Shown here: one piece after another, positions 17,455 to 26,108 of the stretch
Layout of the letters: each line of letters opens with the position of its first letter
Numbering within the stretch: position 1 is the first letter of the stretch
From: Ornatilinea sp.
GTDB taxonomy: Bacteria > Chloroflexota > Anaerolineae > Anaerolineales > Anaerolineaceae
DNA: 37,560 nucleotides
Assembly: GCA_018433975.1 (NCBI GenBank)
Contig: JAHDQE010000127.1
Location: 1 to 37,560, forward strand
Reading direction: 5' to 3'
Notes under the pieces: model-generated
What the model was told of the DNA's origin: nothing
What the model saw: only the letters and a program-made list of their open reading frames with translations
Database searches by the model: none
Translations under genes and position numbers: made by a program

Positions 17455-19028
17455 CACACACCTCCCAGGAACAATCCGGTATCGGTAGGTGAAAAGACAC
17501 GAATCGCAGATTCCCCACCCATTGGGCACTGGTGTTCGCAGATTCCACATCCAATGCACAATTCCTGCACTACATAAGGGCGCTGCAGGATCAACGTTTC
17601 ACCCTGCGCATTGGTAACTTCTGCTGCCTCCAACCAGATAGCTTTCTCAGGCAGTGGACAGGCTTCTTCGCACACGGTGCAGATAATGTTATATGCCCAT
17701 GGTAAACATCGGTTCTGATCCACCCTCGCCAGGCCAATCGGGGTGCTCTGTTTCTCCATCAGGCTCAGCGGTGGTATGGCCCCGGTGGGGCACACTTCAA
17801 TACAAGCGTTGCAGTTATAGCTGCAGTAACCCAATCGCGGCATCAATCGCGGCGTCATCAGGTTCTGCCAGCCACCTTCCAGCAAACTGGGTTGCAGCCC
17901 TTGTGTAGGGCACACCCTTACACATTCCCCGCAGCGAATGCACAGTGCTTCAAAATCTGTCAGTCGAGCGCCGGGTGGGCGGATCAAATCCGCGGGCTGT
18001 CGTTTACGGATAGGTTCTACTCCGGCCAGCGCCGCGCCTGTAGCCGCCAGCGCCAGACCCGTCAGCGCTTCACGGCGCCCGGGGTCATAATCTTTCCATG
18101 CTGCCGGTTTCCATTCAGGGAGTTGAAGCCGAAAAGCGGTCCCATCCCGTGTACAGCGCACCATACAGTCGTAACACACCACACATTCCGCCGGATCACT
18201 GCGCATCCCGTTTTTGGGGTCAATCGTACCAGTTGGGCATTCCGGACCGCACAGCGCGCAGGAGGCACACGCATTCCCCACCTCCCTCCGCACCAGAGAA
18301 AGCTTGGAAAGCAATCCCAGCAGCCCGCCCAGAGGGCACAGATAGCGGCACCAGAAGCGTTCCACCCACCAGTTCAACGCCACAATTGCCAGAAAGAAAA
18401 GAAACACCGGAACCGCGGCAACGAAAAACGCCTCAACATCCTGGAACAGCGGGTACACCATGCTATCGTGAATTACGTCTAATGGTCCCCACAGGAATTC
18501 AAACTGGTAGAGAAAACCCTCCAGTTCATTCACTGCGGAGCGCAGCGCCGGCCACACCGCCGCGGTCAGTGTGCGGGTTAGAATTGTCAGCGGATCCAGA
18601 AACATCAGAGTCTGGTTGCCAAACACCGCACCCAGCAAAATGACAATCAACAACACATATTTCACCACCCGCCAGCGCTCGGAAGGCGCTTTTCTGCCGG
18701 GCCGAAGCTGTCGTCCCCTTTTTCGCCTCGGCGAAAACCATTCCAGCAGCGTTCCCATCGGGCACACCCACCCGCACCACACCCGGCCAAATACCAGCGT
18801 AAAAGCCAGCGTCAAACCAGCCAGGGCCAGCCCAGGAATCCACACTCTGCCCGCCAGCATCGCCGTAATGGCTGTCAGCGGATCCAACCGGTAAAACAGA
18901 TCGCTCCCCCGGAAGTTTAGCCCGGGTGAAAATGCACGCCAGAACAGATACAAAAACAGCAATAACGAGACTACTTGCACGCCCTGCCGTAAACGCCGGA
19001 TAACCACGGATTTTCTACTGCGGCTCAA
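17454..19028 (-). CDS. NapH-NapG-like fused membrane polyferredoxin
   Basis: A 524-residue iron-sulfur membrane protein, the likely electron partner of the AOR enzyme. Residues 15-225 resemble NapH, with about four helices and cytoplasmic CxxxCP pairs (Cys85/Cys89 and Cys227/Cys231). Two [4Fe-4S] motifs follow (Cys254-264 and Cys282-292). A twin-arginine-like segment RREALTGLALAATGAALAG (318-336) leads into LIRPPGA and four more clusters (Cys363-373, 402-413, 441-457, 491-501), matching NapG and its Tat signal. The start is TTG at 19028, supported by GAGGAGG (19036-19042) 7 nt upstream and a TTGA overlap with the preceding stop. Six ferredoxin-type clusters make a long electron wire. Fusion of NapH and NapG is unusual in my knowledge, and the topology of the second half is uncertain. 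Confidence 0.9.
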   Translation of the reverse strand: MSRSRKSVVIRRLRQGVQVVSLLLFLYLFWRAFSPGLNFRGSDLFYRLDPLTAITAMLAGRVWIPGLALAGLTLAFTLVFGRVWCGWVCPMGTLLEWFSPRRKRGRQLRPGRKAPSERWRVVKYVLLIVILLGAVFGNQTLMFLDPLTILTRTLTAAVWPALRSAVNELEGFLYQFEFLWGPLDVIHDSMVYPLFQDVEAFFVAAVPVFLFFLAIVALNWWVERFWCRYLCPLGGLLGLLSKLSLVRREVGNACASCALCGPECPTGTIDPKNGMRSDPAECVVCYDCMVRCTRDGTAFRLQLPEWKPAAWKDYDPGRREALTGLALAATGAALAGVEPIRKRQPADLIRPPGARLTDFEALCIRCGECVRVCPTQGLQPSLLEGGWQNLMTPRLMPRLGYCSYNCNACIEVCPTGAIPPLSLMEKQSTPIGLARVDQNRCLPWAYNIICTVCEEACPLPEKAIWLEAAEVTNAQGETLILQRPYVVQELCIGCGICEHQCPMGGESAIRVFSPTDTGLFLGGV

Positions 19029-20065
19029 ACGTTAACCTCCTCAATCTGGATCGCATTTAAATCCATCGTTCCCAATCCCATCGCGGCACAGGCCTGGATA
19101 AAACCAATATCCTGCGGCTGCATTCCAAACAGGGTCGTCGCGTAAGCATCCGCCGCCACAATATCATGGCTGGCAATAATGGTATTGGTCATGCGCACGT
19201 CATCCAGATTGCCGCCTGTGGGCCCATTGGACATCAAGGTGCGGATAGCATCCACCACAGTCAGCTTTGGCCGAACCAGGCTGGTGAGATCTGCGATTCG
19301 CTGGTGGATGTTGGCATGAATCCCGCCAGGGTTGGTGATCACACCCAACATGTTCTTGGCGCCCAGGCTCAGCCGGGTCGTACCGTGATCTTTAGCGATC
19401 GGCACATCAATCACCAGGTCTGCATCCAGGATTTCTTTGTAAAAGTCCCATTTTTTAATATCCAATCCATCCGGAATTTCAGCTTCCACAAACTTATGAC
19501 GGTTCATGATCTCCATTTCTCCCCCCACACTTTCTACTGCGTCCGCGATCCCGCTCTTAGCATATGCGCTTTGAGGTGAGCCCCCAAAAGGCATATCCAT
19601 TACCCGTACTCTCCCCGCTCCGGCCCCCTGACAAAGCTGGACCAGGGTCGCGATCACTGTGGGGTTGGTCGTCGCACCGTATTCATAAGAATAGTAATCC
19701 GTACAGATATTGGGTTTGATGATCACATTATAGCCACGCTTCACAAAGCGCTCAATTCCCCCCAACGCAGCCAGCGCGGCCATGGTCAACGCGGCCGGAT
19801 CCGTACCCCGTGCCACCGAGAGATATGCTTGCCCGCCGGTGGGCGGTGAAGTTGGCTCACCAACTGCTTCCTGTAATTCGTTTTCCACAGCTTGCCCTTG
19901 TGCCGCAGCAGTCGGCATTCGGGTGGCCGTGGGAATAATTGGAGCGGCCTGCGGGGTGGAAAGAATTTTTTTCCCGCCACACGAGGCCAACAGAGCGCCT
20001 GTGCCTACAGCGGAAAGCATCTTGATAAAATCACGTCGTGAAACTTTTTGGTCTCGATTTTTCAC
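19025..20065 (-). CDS. Tat-exported DUF362 lipoprotein
   Basis: A 346-residue protein of the DUF362 family, which has no settled biochemical role but often accompanies ferredoxins. The N-terminus carries a twin-arginine motif (SRRDFIK, Arg10-Arg11) and then a lipobox LASC (Cys29), so it should leave the cytoplasm folded and become lipid-anchored. A Pro/Thr/Ala-rich linker follows. The DUF362 body begins near YLSVARGTD and includes IIKPNIC, AKDHGTTRLSLGAKNMLG and LTVVDAIRTLMSNGPTGG. The frame opens much further upstream (20263), but AAGGAGG (20071-20077) lies 5 nt before a GTG at 20065 that places the Tat motif at residues 9-15, so GTG is the start. It is first in a three-gene operon, overlapping the next gene by 4 nt. 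Tat export suggests it binds a cofactor before export; that is inference. Confidence 0.9.
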   Translation of the reverse strand: MKNRDQKVSRRDFIKMLSAVGTGALLASCGGKKILSTPQAAPIIPTATRMPTAAAQGQAVENELQEAVGEPTSPPTGGQAYLSVARGTDPAALTMAALAALGGIERFVKRGYNVIIKPNICTDYYSYEYGATTNPTVIATLVQLCQGAGAGRVRVMDMPFGGSPQSAYAKSGIADAVESVGGEMEIMNRHKFVEAEIPDGLDIKKWDFYKEILDADLVIDVPIAKDHGTTRLSLGAKNMLGVITNPGGIHANIHQRIADLTSLVRPKLTVVDAIRTLMSNGPTGGNLDDVRMTNTIIASHDIVAADAYATTLFGMQPQDIGFIQACAAMGLGTMDLNAIQIEEVNV

Positions 20066-20223
20066 ACCATCCTCCTTAACAATAAACGGAAAACGAATAG
20101 AAATCACTATTGCTGAGCTTAGCCACCTGAAAAGCTGCGATGTGTGCCGTATAGAATAGAGACGAATAGGGGGAAATATTATGTGTATTGTAGCATTATT
20201 TTGAATTGCGCTTGTAATGACCC

Positions 20224-20258
20224 AAAAAAGAACCGCCAGGAACATACTCTGGCGGCTC
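20224..20258 (-). terminator. Terminator after the second MFS gene
   Basis: Stem ccgccag/ctggcgg (20233-20239 with 20249-20255). On the minus strand it is followed by TTTTTT (20229-20224). It separates the upstream MFS gene from the DUF362 operon, so the operon must have its own promoter somewhere in 20066-20223. Confidence 0.8.
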
Positions 20259-20288
20259 CACATTTTGTTGTACTGTCTTCATCCGGAT

Positions 20289-21656
20289 TTATTCAACCGG
20301 TGAAGCTTCCTTGTGCACTTTCAACAGCTCTTCACGGCGCTCCTGCATCAAAACACCCACCTTGGCGGCATCCTTCGGATAAGTGAAATAGAACAGGGAG
20401 AAAGCGATACCGCAGATCAGCCAGGGGAAAGGGATTGTCCAGACCAGAGCCTGTGTCAGACCGATTCTGTCCGCCAGAGCCCCTGCAATGACGCCCGCAA
20501 AAGCGGAGAGTCCGCCCTCAATAAAATTAACCACGGAATAAGCGCTGGACCGCATTTCCGGCGGGACCACAGCCTGCATCATCGGCTCTTTGGCTCCCCG
20601 TCCCGGCCACCCAATCATCAGCGCGGTGAAAAATGTGAAGCCCAACAATCCAGTAAAAGAAAAGGTGTGCGCCCGGGTCAGCAGGATATACATCAGCGGT
20701 ACGCCGGATAGAACCGAGAACTGTCCAATCACCGTCCGGCCATATTTGGGGTTAACTTTCTCGGCATAATCGCCGATTAGTCCGCCAATAAAACTGCTGA
20801 TTGCGGCCCCCACAACCACAATCGCAAAGACCAGTGGTGCGCTGCCCTTTGGATCATTGAAAGTGATGGAGTTGGAATAGCCCAGTTCCCGCACCATCCA
20901 ATTGATGAAATAAAAACCCATTACCACCCAGGGCATCGTTCCGGTGATCCCTTGCAGGATAGCCGCCCAGAGCGTGGGTATTCGGAGCGTGCTGAAGACA
21001 TCTTTCCAATTAATCACATACCGCTGCTCATCCTCATGTGAAATCAAACCGGCCAGTTCAGGCTCAGCCGCACCGCGGGGAGGTTCTTCTACAAACAACC
21101 GGATCACTACCCCGGATAAGATACTGAAAACGCCTAACCCTACAAAGCCCCATCTCCACAGTTCCGGCGTAGCGACAAACCCCAGAGCGGCAACGCCCAA
21201 AACGGTACCCATTAACCCTACAAACCCGATCACGCCCAGAGCAAACCCGCGCTTCTCCTGGGGGTAATGATCTCCCAGCAAGGAAAATGTTGCCGGCATC
21301 AGACACCCCAGCCCCAACCCGGAAATAGCCCGGACTACCAGCACCGCATTGAAATTCGGCATCATCCCCACCACAATCGTCCAGATGCCCCAAATTCCGG
21401 TGCCAAAAATCAGCACTTTCTTCCGCGAATATTTGTCGGCTGCATACCCCCAGAAAGGAGCGCTGATGGTTTGAGTGATGTTACGCAGGGTCGTCATCAA
21501 CCCCAACATTCCAAAACTGACCCCCCAGATGCTTTGTATGATTGGCGACAAAACCCCCATCGCCTGAGCCTCGCCCTGGTCAATCAAATACCCTAAACCA
21601 AGAGCAAAGAGTGTTCGACCCGAATGCTTTTTCTTGTCAGCCATCATGCGCCTCAT
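20289..21656 (-). CDS. MFS transporter
   Basis: A 455-residue major facilitator with about 12 membrane segments. Loop 2-3 carries the MFS motif A variant GYAADKYSRKKVLIFG, and the N-terminus is LGYLIDQGEAQAMGVLSPII, resembling spinster-like or sugar-phosphate MFS members rather than Tet exporters. A long central loop around YVINWKDVFSTL is typical of 6+6 arrangements. Two starts are possible: ATG at 21656, or ATG at 21644 (MADKKKHSG), which has GAGG 6 nt upstream and looks slightly better. It lies just upstream of the DUF362-polyferredoxin-AOR operon on the same strand but is cut off from it by a strong terminator. A shared substrate is only a guess. Confidence 0.87.
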   Translation of the reverse strand: MRRMMADKKKHSGRTLFALGLGYLIDQGEAQAMGVLSPIIQSIWGVSFGMLGLMTTLRNITQTISAPFWGYAADKYSRKKVLIFGTGIWGIWTIVVGMMPNFNAVLVVRAISGLGLGCLMPATFSLLGDHYPQEKRGFALGVIGFVGLMGTVLGVAALGFVATPELWRWGFVGLGVFSILSGVVIRLFVEEPPRGAAEPELAGLISHEDEQRYVINWKDVFSTLRIPTLWAAILQGITGTMPWVVMGFYFINWMVRELGYSNSITFNDPKGSAPLVFAIVVVGAAISSFIGGLIGDYAEKVNPKYGRTVIGQFSVLSGVPLMYILLTRAHTFSFTGLLGFTFFTALMIGWPGRGAKEPMMQAVVPPEMRSSAYSVVNFIEGGLSAFAGVIAGALADRIGLTQALVWTIPFPWLICGIAFSLFYFTYPKDAAKVGVLMQERREELLKVHKEASPVE

Positions 21657-21744
21657 TGAAAGATTGAATTTGAACCATTTTAGAGCACCGGCGCAAAAAT
21701 GTCCAGCAAAAAAAACGATGCGGTTCTACAGGGTTAACTTTAAA

Positions 21745-21767
21745 GAGGCAGCCCTGCAAAGGCTGCC
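21745..21767 (-). terminator. Possible terminator after the transglutaminase-like gene
   Basis: A perfect 7-bp stem ggcagcc/ggctgcc (21747-21753, 21761-21767) lies 43 bp past the stop on the minus strand. It is followed by CTCTTTAAAG, which is a poor T-tract, so termination may be weak. Confidence 0.4.
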
Positions 21768-21809
21768 CCCTGACGAATTTCTGTGTAGGGGTTCCTCGAC
21801 CGGATCCGG

Positions 21810-22952
21810 TTAATGCCACGGGATCGGCAAGATACCCTCTTCCCGCGCATTGGCAATGGTGATCCAACCGTAAGGGATTTCATGCGCGTCGATATGAGGA
21901 GAGGCTTCTTCGAAGTTCTCCAGACCTGCATCCACTGCACCTTCGAAATCAGAATATCCAATCAATGTCGTCTCAATGAAATAGTAATTGGCGTTAATAT
22001 CGTCCGTCCGCACACCCACATAAGCATGACCGGGCACCAGGATGATCGCCGGTTCCAGATCCAACGCTTCCGCAGCAGATGCGTACAGCAAAGCCAGTTC
22101 AATGCAGTTTCCACTTTTCTCTTTAAGGACATCGGCTGGCATTCGAATGCGTTGTACTGAACCGGGGGCAAAAGAAACCCAGGTGTTGATATAGGTCAGG
22201 TCGTAATATTCGTCCTCTGCTTTCCAGATGGCTTCCAGCCGGTTCCACACACTCCCTCCCTCATCGTTTTCGGCTTTATATGCGGCGGTCATAATCCCGC
22301 TGGGATGATAATCCGCCGCCACACGGATCAGCTCTTCCACAGCCGGGTCATGTGGTGTGACCATTGCCGCCAGCAGGGATAGAATCTCATCATATTCAAA
22401 CCCCTCCAGTGCCCAGGGGAATTCTTTTCTGGAATAAACCAATGTCTCGGCGGTCTCATCCAGGAGCTCTCGGGGCTGCCCGCTTTCCAGATAAACAACA
22501 TGGATGTGAAAATCTGCCGGATGCTGGGCGTTGAGTTGATCTACAGCTTCCAGGTTCAGTTGCGGATTCTGGCGCACCTCAACCAACTCTGAAGGCCCAA
22601 TCTCTACCGTATCTTTTGAGACAAAAGTATAGCCGACAATTTCCGTCTCGACCTCCACTTTTACCGGTACTTCATTCCGGTTGGTGAGGGTCACAATCGC
22701 GAAATCATCCAGTTTCTCACCATAAAGGTGGTAAATCGCGGTGATCATTTCCGAGGTGTACACATAGTCCACATCGATCAAATCAATTGATGCCGCTCCG
22801 GCAGTCGGTTCAACCTCGATTTCTGCGGCCTCAGTTGGGATATTTTCGCTTCCGCCATTCCCGACAACCCCTGAACTGGCGCATCCAAAGGATAGAAATA
22901 AAACCAAAAACAGCAACACAAACTTTCTGAATAGATCATTTTTCAGGACCAT
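21810..22952 (-). CDS. Transglutaminase-like lipoprotein
   Basis: A 380-residue secreted lipoprotein with a papain-like transglutaminase core. The signal peptide ends in lipobox SFGC (Cys24). Residues 55-170 look like a beta-rich N-terminal domain of unknown type. The core holds a plausible catalytic triad: Cys283 in EKSGNCIELALLY, His309 in VPGHAYVGV and Glu327 in YYFIETT, with Glu where animal enzymes have Asp. Bacterial members are usually proteases, amidases or cross-linkers acting on the cell surface. The frame opens at a GTG (22958), but GGGAGG (22959-22964) is spaced exactly for the ATG at 22952, so I start there. It is divergent from the CPBP protease gene across a 165-bp region with promoter boxes for both. 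The real substrate is unknown. Confidence 0.85.
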   Translation of the reverse strand: MVLKNDLFRKFVLLFLVLFLSFGCASSGVVGNGGSENIPTEAAEIEVEPTAGAASIDLIDVDYVYTSEMITAIYHLYGEKLDDFAIVTLTNRNEVPVKVEVETEIVGYTFVSKDTVEIGPSELVEVRQNPQLNLEAVDQLNAQHPADFHIHVVYLESGQPRELLDETAETLVYSRKEFPWALEGFEYDEILSLLAAMVTPHDPAVEELIRVAADYHPSGIMTAAYKAENDEGGSVWNRLEAIWKAEDEYYDLTYINTWVSFAPGSVQRIRMPADVLKEKSGNCIELALLYASAAEALDLEPAIILVPGHAYVGVRTDDINANYYFIETTLIGYSDFEGAVDAGLENFEEASPHIDAHEIPYGWITIANAREEGILPIPWH

Positions 22953-23004
22953 GCTCACCCTCCCACATTGGAACCACTACCAACCCCACTAACAACTTAT
23001 ATTC

Positions 23005-23032
23005 ATTATAATAATTGGGGCTCAAAAAACAA
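23005..23032 (-). promoter_or_regulatory. Promoter for the transglutaminase-like gene
   Basis: Read on the minus strand: TTGTTT (23032-23027), a 16-bp spacer, then a perfect TATAAT (23010-23005). It would give a leader of about 45 nt to the ATG at 22952. Confidence 0.5.
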
Positions 23033-23066
23033 TGACTCCTTTTCCCCTTTTCTTTCCGCTTCTTGC

Positions 23067-23072
23067 TATAAT
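23067..23072 (+). promoter_or_regulatory. -10 box for the CPBP protease gene
   Basis: A perfect TATAAT, 45 bp before the ATG at 23118, with no convincing -35. It lies downstream of the first in-frame start (22968), which argues against that longer start. Confidence 0.4.
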
Positions 23073-23117
23073 CACATCATTGTCAACAGCATTTCTGCGT
23101 TCAAAGAAACCAAACTT

Positions 23118-23870
23118 ATGGAAAATCAACCAACCACACTTGAATTACAGGAAGCAGCAGATCCTGTTTTATTAAAACCTACCGGGCCTGAACTGGCGCT
23201 TTACATCCTCATCGGTTTTGGAAGTTTCATGATATTCAGCATCGGCCTTTCACTGGTTCTTCCGGCTTCTCCCCTGCTCAATATCGCGGCCCAGTTCCTG
23301 TTAAATGTGTTTTGTCTGGGCGGTACGGCCTATGCCCTGGGTGTGCGGCGCGGGCGGATCAGTTGGAAATCCCTTGGCCTTTTCCCGCCCATCTGGAACA
23401 ACAAATGGATTTTCCTGGTCATCGGATTGACTCTGGTGTTCCTACCCATCCGCGGATTGTTAGGATTGCTGGTCAGCTTGCTGTTTGAGGGAGGATTTGA
23501 TACCATCATTGCCCGGTCGAATGCGCTGACGGCCGGACAACAGTTCACCTGGCTCAATTTTGCAGTCATTATCATCGGCGGTGGAATTCTGGTGCCCATG
23601 TCCGAAGAATTCTACTTTCGGGGATTAATTCACAACTGGTTTCAGTCCAGAATGAGCTACTGGCCGCGGATATTGTTGAGTTCTGCAATTTTCGGGATGG
23701 CACATTTTGACTCTCCTGCTGTAGTGGCCGCAAGTTTCATCCTGGGAATTGTCAACGCCATCGCTTATGAAAAAAGCAAATCCCTGTGGCTGTCGATTGC
23801 CATCCATGCCTTTAACAATACACTGGCACTGAGCATCGCCAATCTGGCCCTAGCACTCCCATCAGGCTAG
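23118..23870 (+). CDS. CPBP family intramembrane metalloprotease (CAAX-protease-like)
   Basis: A 250-residue polytopic membrane protein with about 6-7 helices. The three family motifs are complete: EEFYFR (Glu163, Glu164, Arg168), FGMAHF with His196, and IHAFNN with His230 and Asn234. These residues form the active site in Rce1-type proteases. Bacterial members do varied jobs, including bacteriocin immunity, peptide processing and regulated proteolysis. The frame is open from 22968, but those first 50 residues are compositionally odd and lie upstream of the likely -10 box, so I start at MENQPTTLEL. The ribosome site is weak. It is divergent from the transglutaminase-like lipoprotein gene and convergent with the histidine kinase. 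The target is unknown. Confidence 0.87.
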   Translation: MENQPTTLELQEAADPVLLKPTGPELALYILIGFGSFMIFSIGLSLVLPASPLLNIAAQFLLNVFCLGGTAYALGVRRGRISWKSLGLFPPIWNNKWIFLVIGLTLVFLPIRGLLGLLVSLLFEGGFDTIIARSNALTAGQQFTWLNFAVIIIGGGILVPMSEEFYFRGLIHNWFQSRMSYWPRILLSSAIFGMAHFDSPAVVAASFILGIVNAIAYEKSKSLWLSIAIHAFNNTLALSIANLALALPSG

Positions 23871-24019
23871 CGGGCCAAGTATGAATGTCGATTTGCAAAT
23901 TAACTTCATGCAATCTAAAATTTTCTACTCAAGAGAATATTCTCCCCATATAAATTGACTTGGTTTGTTTGCTTCGTTTTTCGATAAAAATATCGTGAAA
24001 GCAGAAAGATTTTTAGCTT

Positions 24020-25294
24020 CTATAAATTCTTAAGTTTGGGCCCCGGAAGCGTGAAAGAAAACTTTGCCCCCCTCCCGGCCGCGCTTTCTACCCGGATGCT
24101 GCCTCCGTGAGCTTCTACAATTCCCTTCGCAATCGCCAGCCCCAGACCCGCCCCTCCTGTGGATCGGTTTCGTGATTTCTCTCCCCGGTAAAATTGATCG
24201 AACACATACGGTAAATCTTCCGCCTGGATTCCTTCTCCACTGTCTTCCACAGTCACTTCACAGCCGCCATCCGGGCAATGGCTTGCCGTGATCAGGATCC
24301 TTCCACCGGTCGGTGTATGCCGCAGCGCGTTACTCACCAGATTGGCCAGCACCCGCCCAATTTGCTGGCTGTCCATCTGGACCAAATTGACCCCCGGCTC
24401 AACGCTCCCCAGCAGTTCAATGCCCTGCCGTTGGGATAATTCCGAAAAACTTTCGATCGTATCTGAAATCAAATCCGAAATGGAATTTTTCTGGCAATCC
24501 AGATGCAGTCCCCCTGCTTCCATTTGGGACATTTCAAACAGATCATCAATCAGCAAAGAAAGATCCCGAATATCCTTTTGTGCGGTGTTCAGATATCTTT
24601 GAACGGTTTTCGGTTCCTCCACTACACCATCCGCCAGAGCTTCCAGAATTGCCCGGATCGACGTCAGGGGAGTCCTCAGATCATGGCCCACCCATGCAAT
24701 CAGGTCGCGCCGCAGGGTTTCCATTTCGTGCTGCTTCTGCTCTGCAGCTTCCAGCCTCACCACCATCTCATTAAAACTCTTTGTAAGGCGGGCCATTTCA
24801 TCGTTTCCTTCCACCGGGACCCGCACCGCCAGATTCCCTTCCGAAACCTTTCTGGAGGCCTCGCTTAACTTTACAATCCGCTCCGTGATCGCCTCCGAGA
24901 GGAAATACCCGGCAGCCATGGCGATACCGGTTGCAAATACCAGCAGCACGGTTGCCAGCAGCAAATCGTGCTGGCTGGCAAACATCATCCGCGCAATGAT
25001 CCAGACGTTTAAGAAAACCAGCAGCCCGGATAACGCATAACCGCTCAAAAGCGTCCAGCGGATGTGTGGGAAACGGTTGATCCAACCCATGCGGTAAGCC
25101 AGATAAGCCACAATAATTGAAATCAGTGTCGTAAGAAGCATCAGGTTGATCATAAATTTTAAATCACTGATCGGGGGATGCATGATCAGATAAAACAGCC
25201 CTAATGCGATACCGAATGGAAGCAGTACACTGAGGATAAACCTCAGGAAAGTAAACTTATGCGGTTTGGTAAGGATTTCTTTCGGTTCACTCAT
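24020..25294 (-). CDS. Sensor histidine kinase with HAMP domain
   Basis: A 424-residue membrane kinase. Four hydrophobic helices at about 18-37, 47-67, 80-100 and 111-132 leave almost no extracytoplasmic domain, so sensing is probably within the membrane or through a partner. HAMP spans about 133-185. The DHp H-box is WVGHDLRTPLTS with phospho-acceptor His204. The ATPase domain has the N-box LVSNALRHTP, the G1 box DSGEGI, the F-box FDQFYRGEKS and the G2 box GAGLGLAI. Its ATG overlaps the TGA of the upstream response regulator gene by 4 nt (ATGA), so the pair is coupled. The divergent redoxin-CcdA genes on the other side of the regulator are likely targets, which is inference from position and the phased repeats there. 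Confidence 0.93.
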   Translation of the reverse strand: MSEPKEILTKPHKFTFLRFILSVLLPFGIALGLFYLIMHPPISDLKFMINLMLLTTLISIIVAYLAYRMGWINRFPHIRWTLLSGYALSGLLVFLNVWIIARMMFASQHDLLLATVLLVFATGIAMAAGYFLSEAITERIVKLSEASRKVSEGNLAVRVPVEGNDEMARLTKSFNEMVVRLEAAEQKQHEMETLRRDLIAWVGHDLRTPLTSIRAILEALADGVVEEPKTVQRYLNTAQKDIRDLSLLIDDLFEMSQMEAGGLHLDCQKNSISDLISDTIESFSELSQRQGIELLGSVEPGVNLVQMDSQQIGRVLANLVSNALRHTPTGGRILITASHCPDGGCEVTVEDSGEGIQAEDLPYVFDQFYRGEKSRNRSTGGAGLGLAIAKGIVEAHGGSIRVESAAGRGAKFSFTLPGPKLKNL

Positions 25295-25983
25295 GGTTCA
25301 AATTTATACCCCACACCCCACACCGTCAGCAGGTGCTCCGGTTCAGATGAATTTTTCTCAATTTTCTCGCGCAGGCGGCGGATATGCACCGTAACCGTTC
25401 CGGGGTCGATATAATCCGATAGCCCCCATAGTTTTTCCAGCAGCTGGTCACGGGTAAAGACCTGCCGGGGATACCGCATTAAAAACCATAACAATTCAAA
25501 TTCTTTGACCGTCAACCCGATCTCCTGGCCCGCCAGAGTCACCAATCGGGTCTGAGGGTCGAGCTGCAAATCTCCAATCATCAACGGCTTTTCTATCGGC
25601 TCTTCCACTGTGCTGCTGGTCCGCCGCAGCACGGCCCGGACCCGGCTCACCAATTCTTGCGGGCTGAACGGTTTGACCACATAATCATCGGCCCCCATTT
25701 CCAACCCCGCGATGCGGTTCATTTCCTCACGGCGCGCTGTCAGCATGATGATCGGCACATCCCCCCTTGCCCTCAGCCAGCGTGTGATTTCCCAGCCGTC
25801 CACGCCCGGCAGCATCAGGTCAAGGATCACCAGAGCAGGCATCAGGTCCTGAAGTGCTTCCAGAGCCTTTTTGCCGTCATGAAAAACGCTTACCGAAAAG
25901 CCGGAGCGCCTTAAATAGAGGCTGACGACCTCCGCCACGCTGGGTTCATCTTCAATGACAAAAATTTGATTTTCACTCACCAT
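25291..25983 (-). CDS. OmpR/PhoB-family response regulator
   Basis: A 230-residue two-component regulator. The receiver domain (about 5-118) has the acidic pair Asp12/Glu13, phospho-acceptor Asp55 in LVILDLMLPGVDG and Lys104 in VVKPF. The C-terminal winged helix (about 130-228) ends in the conserved DPGTVTVHIRRLREKIE and VWGVGYKF. The start ATG at 25983 has only GGGGA close by; a GTG one codon later is also possible. It is first in a two-gene operon with the histidine kinase. OmpR/PhoB proteins bind head-to-tail half sites about 10-11 bp apart, which fits the CTTAC repeats in the adjacent 278-bp intergenic region. Confidence 0.94.
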   Translation of the reverse strand: MVSENQIFVIEDEPSVAEVVSLYLRRSGFSVSVFHDGKKALEALQDLMPALVILDLMLPGVDGWEITRWLRARGDVPIIMLTARREEMNRIAGLEMGADDYVVKPFSPQELVSRVRAVLRRTSSTVEEPIEKPLMIGDLQLDPQTRLVTLAGQEIGLTVKEFELLWFLMRYPRQVFTRDQLLEKLWGLSDYIDPGTVTVHIRRLREKIEKNSSEPEHLLTVWGVGYKFEP

Positions 25984-26108
25984 GTTCCCCGATCGATCTG
26001 TTTGCAGAATACGCTTTATTAAAAATAGTACATCATCCGGAGCATTTATTCATCCCTTTGCACTGGAATTTCCTTCCAGTGGCGATATCAATATCATAAA
26101 CCCAGCTT

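Noticed and set aside
16681..17577. 298-residue plus-strand frame opposite the AOR gene
   Set aside because: It is antisense to the clearly conserved AOR frame with all four cluster cysteines; its composition (His/Gln/Pro/Arg-rich) is typical of a shadow frame.
23959..23996. TTGACT and AT-rich box in the gap between the CPBP and kinase genes as a promoter
   Set aside because: It would point into the 3' end of the convergent kinase gene, and no proper -10 lies at 16-18 bp.
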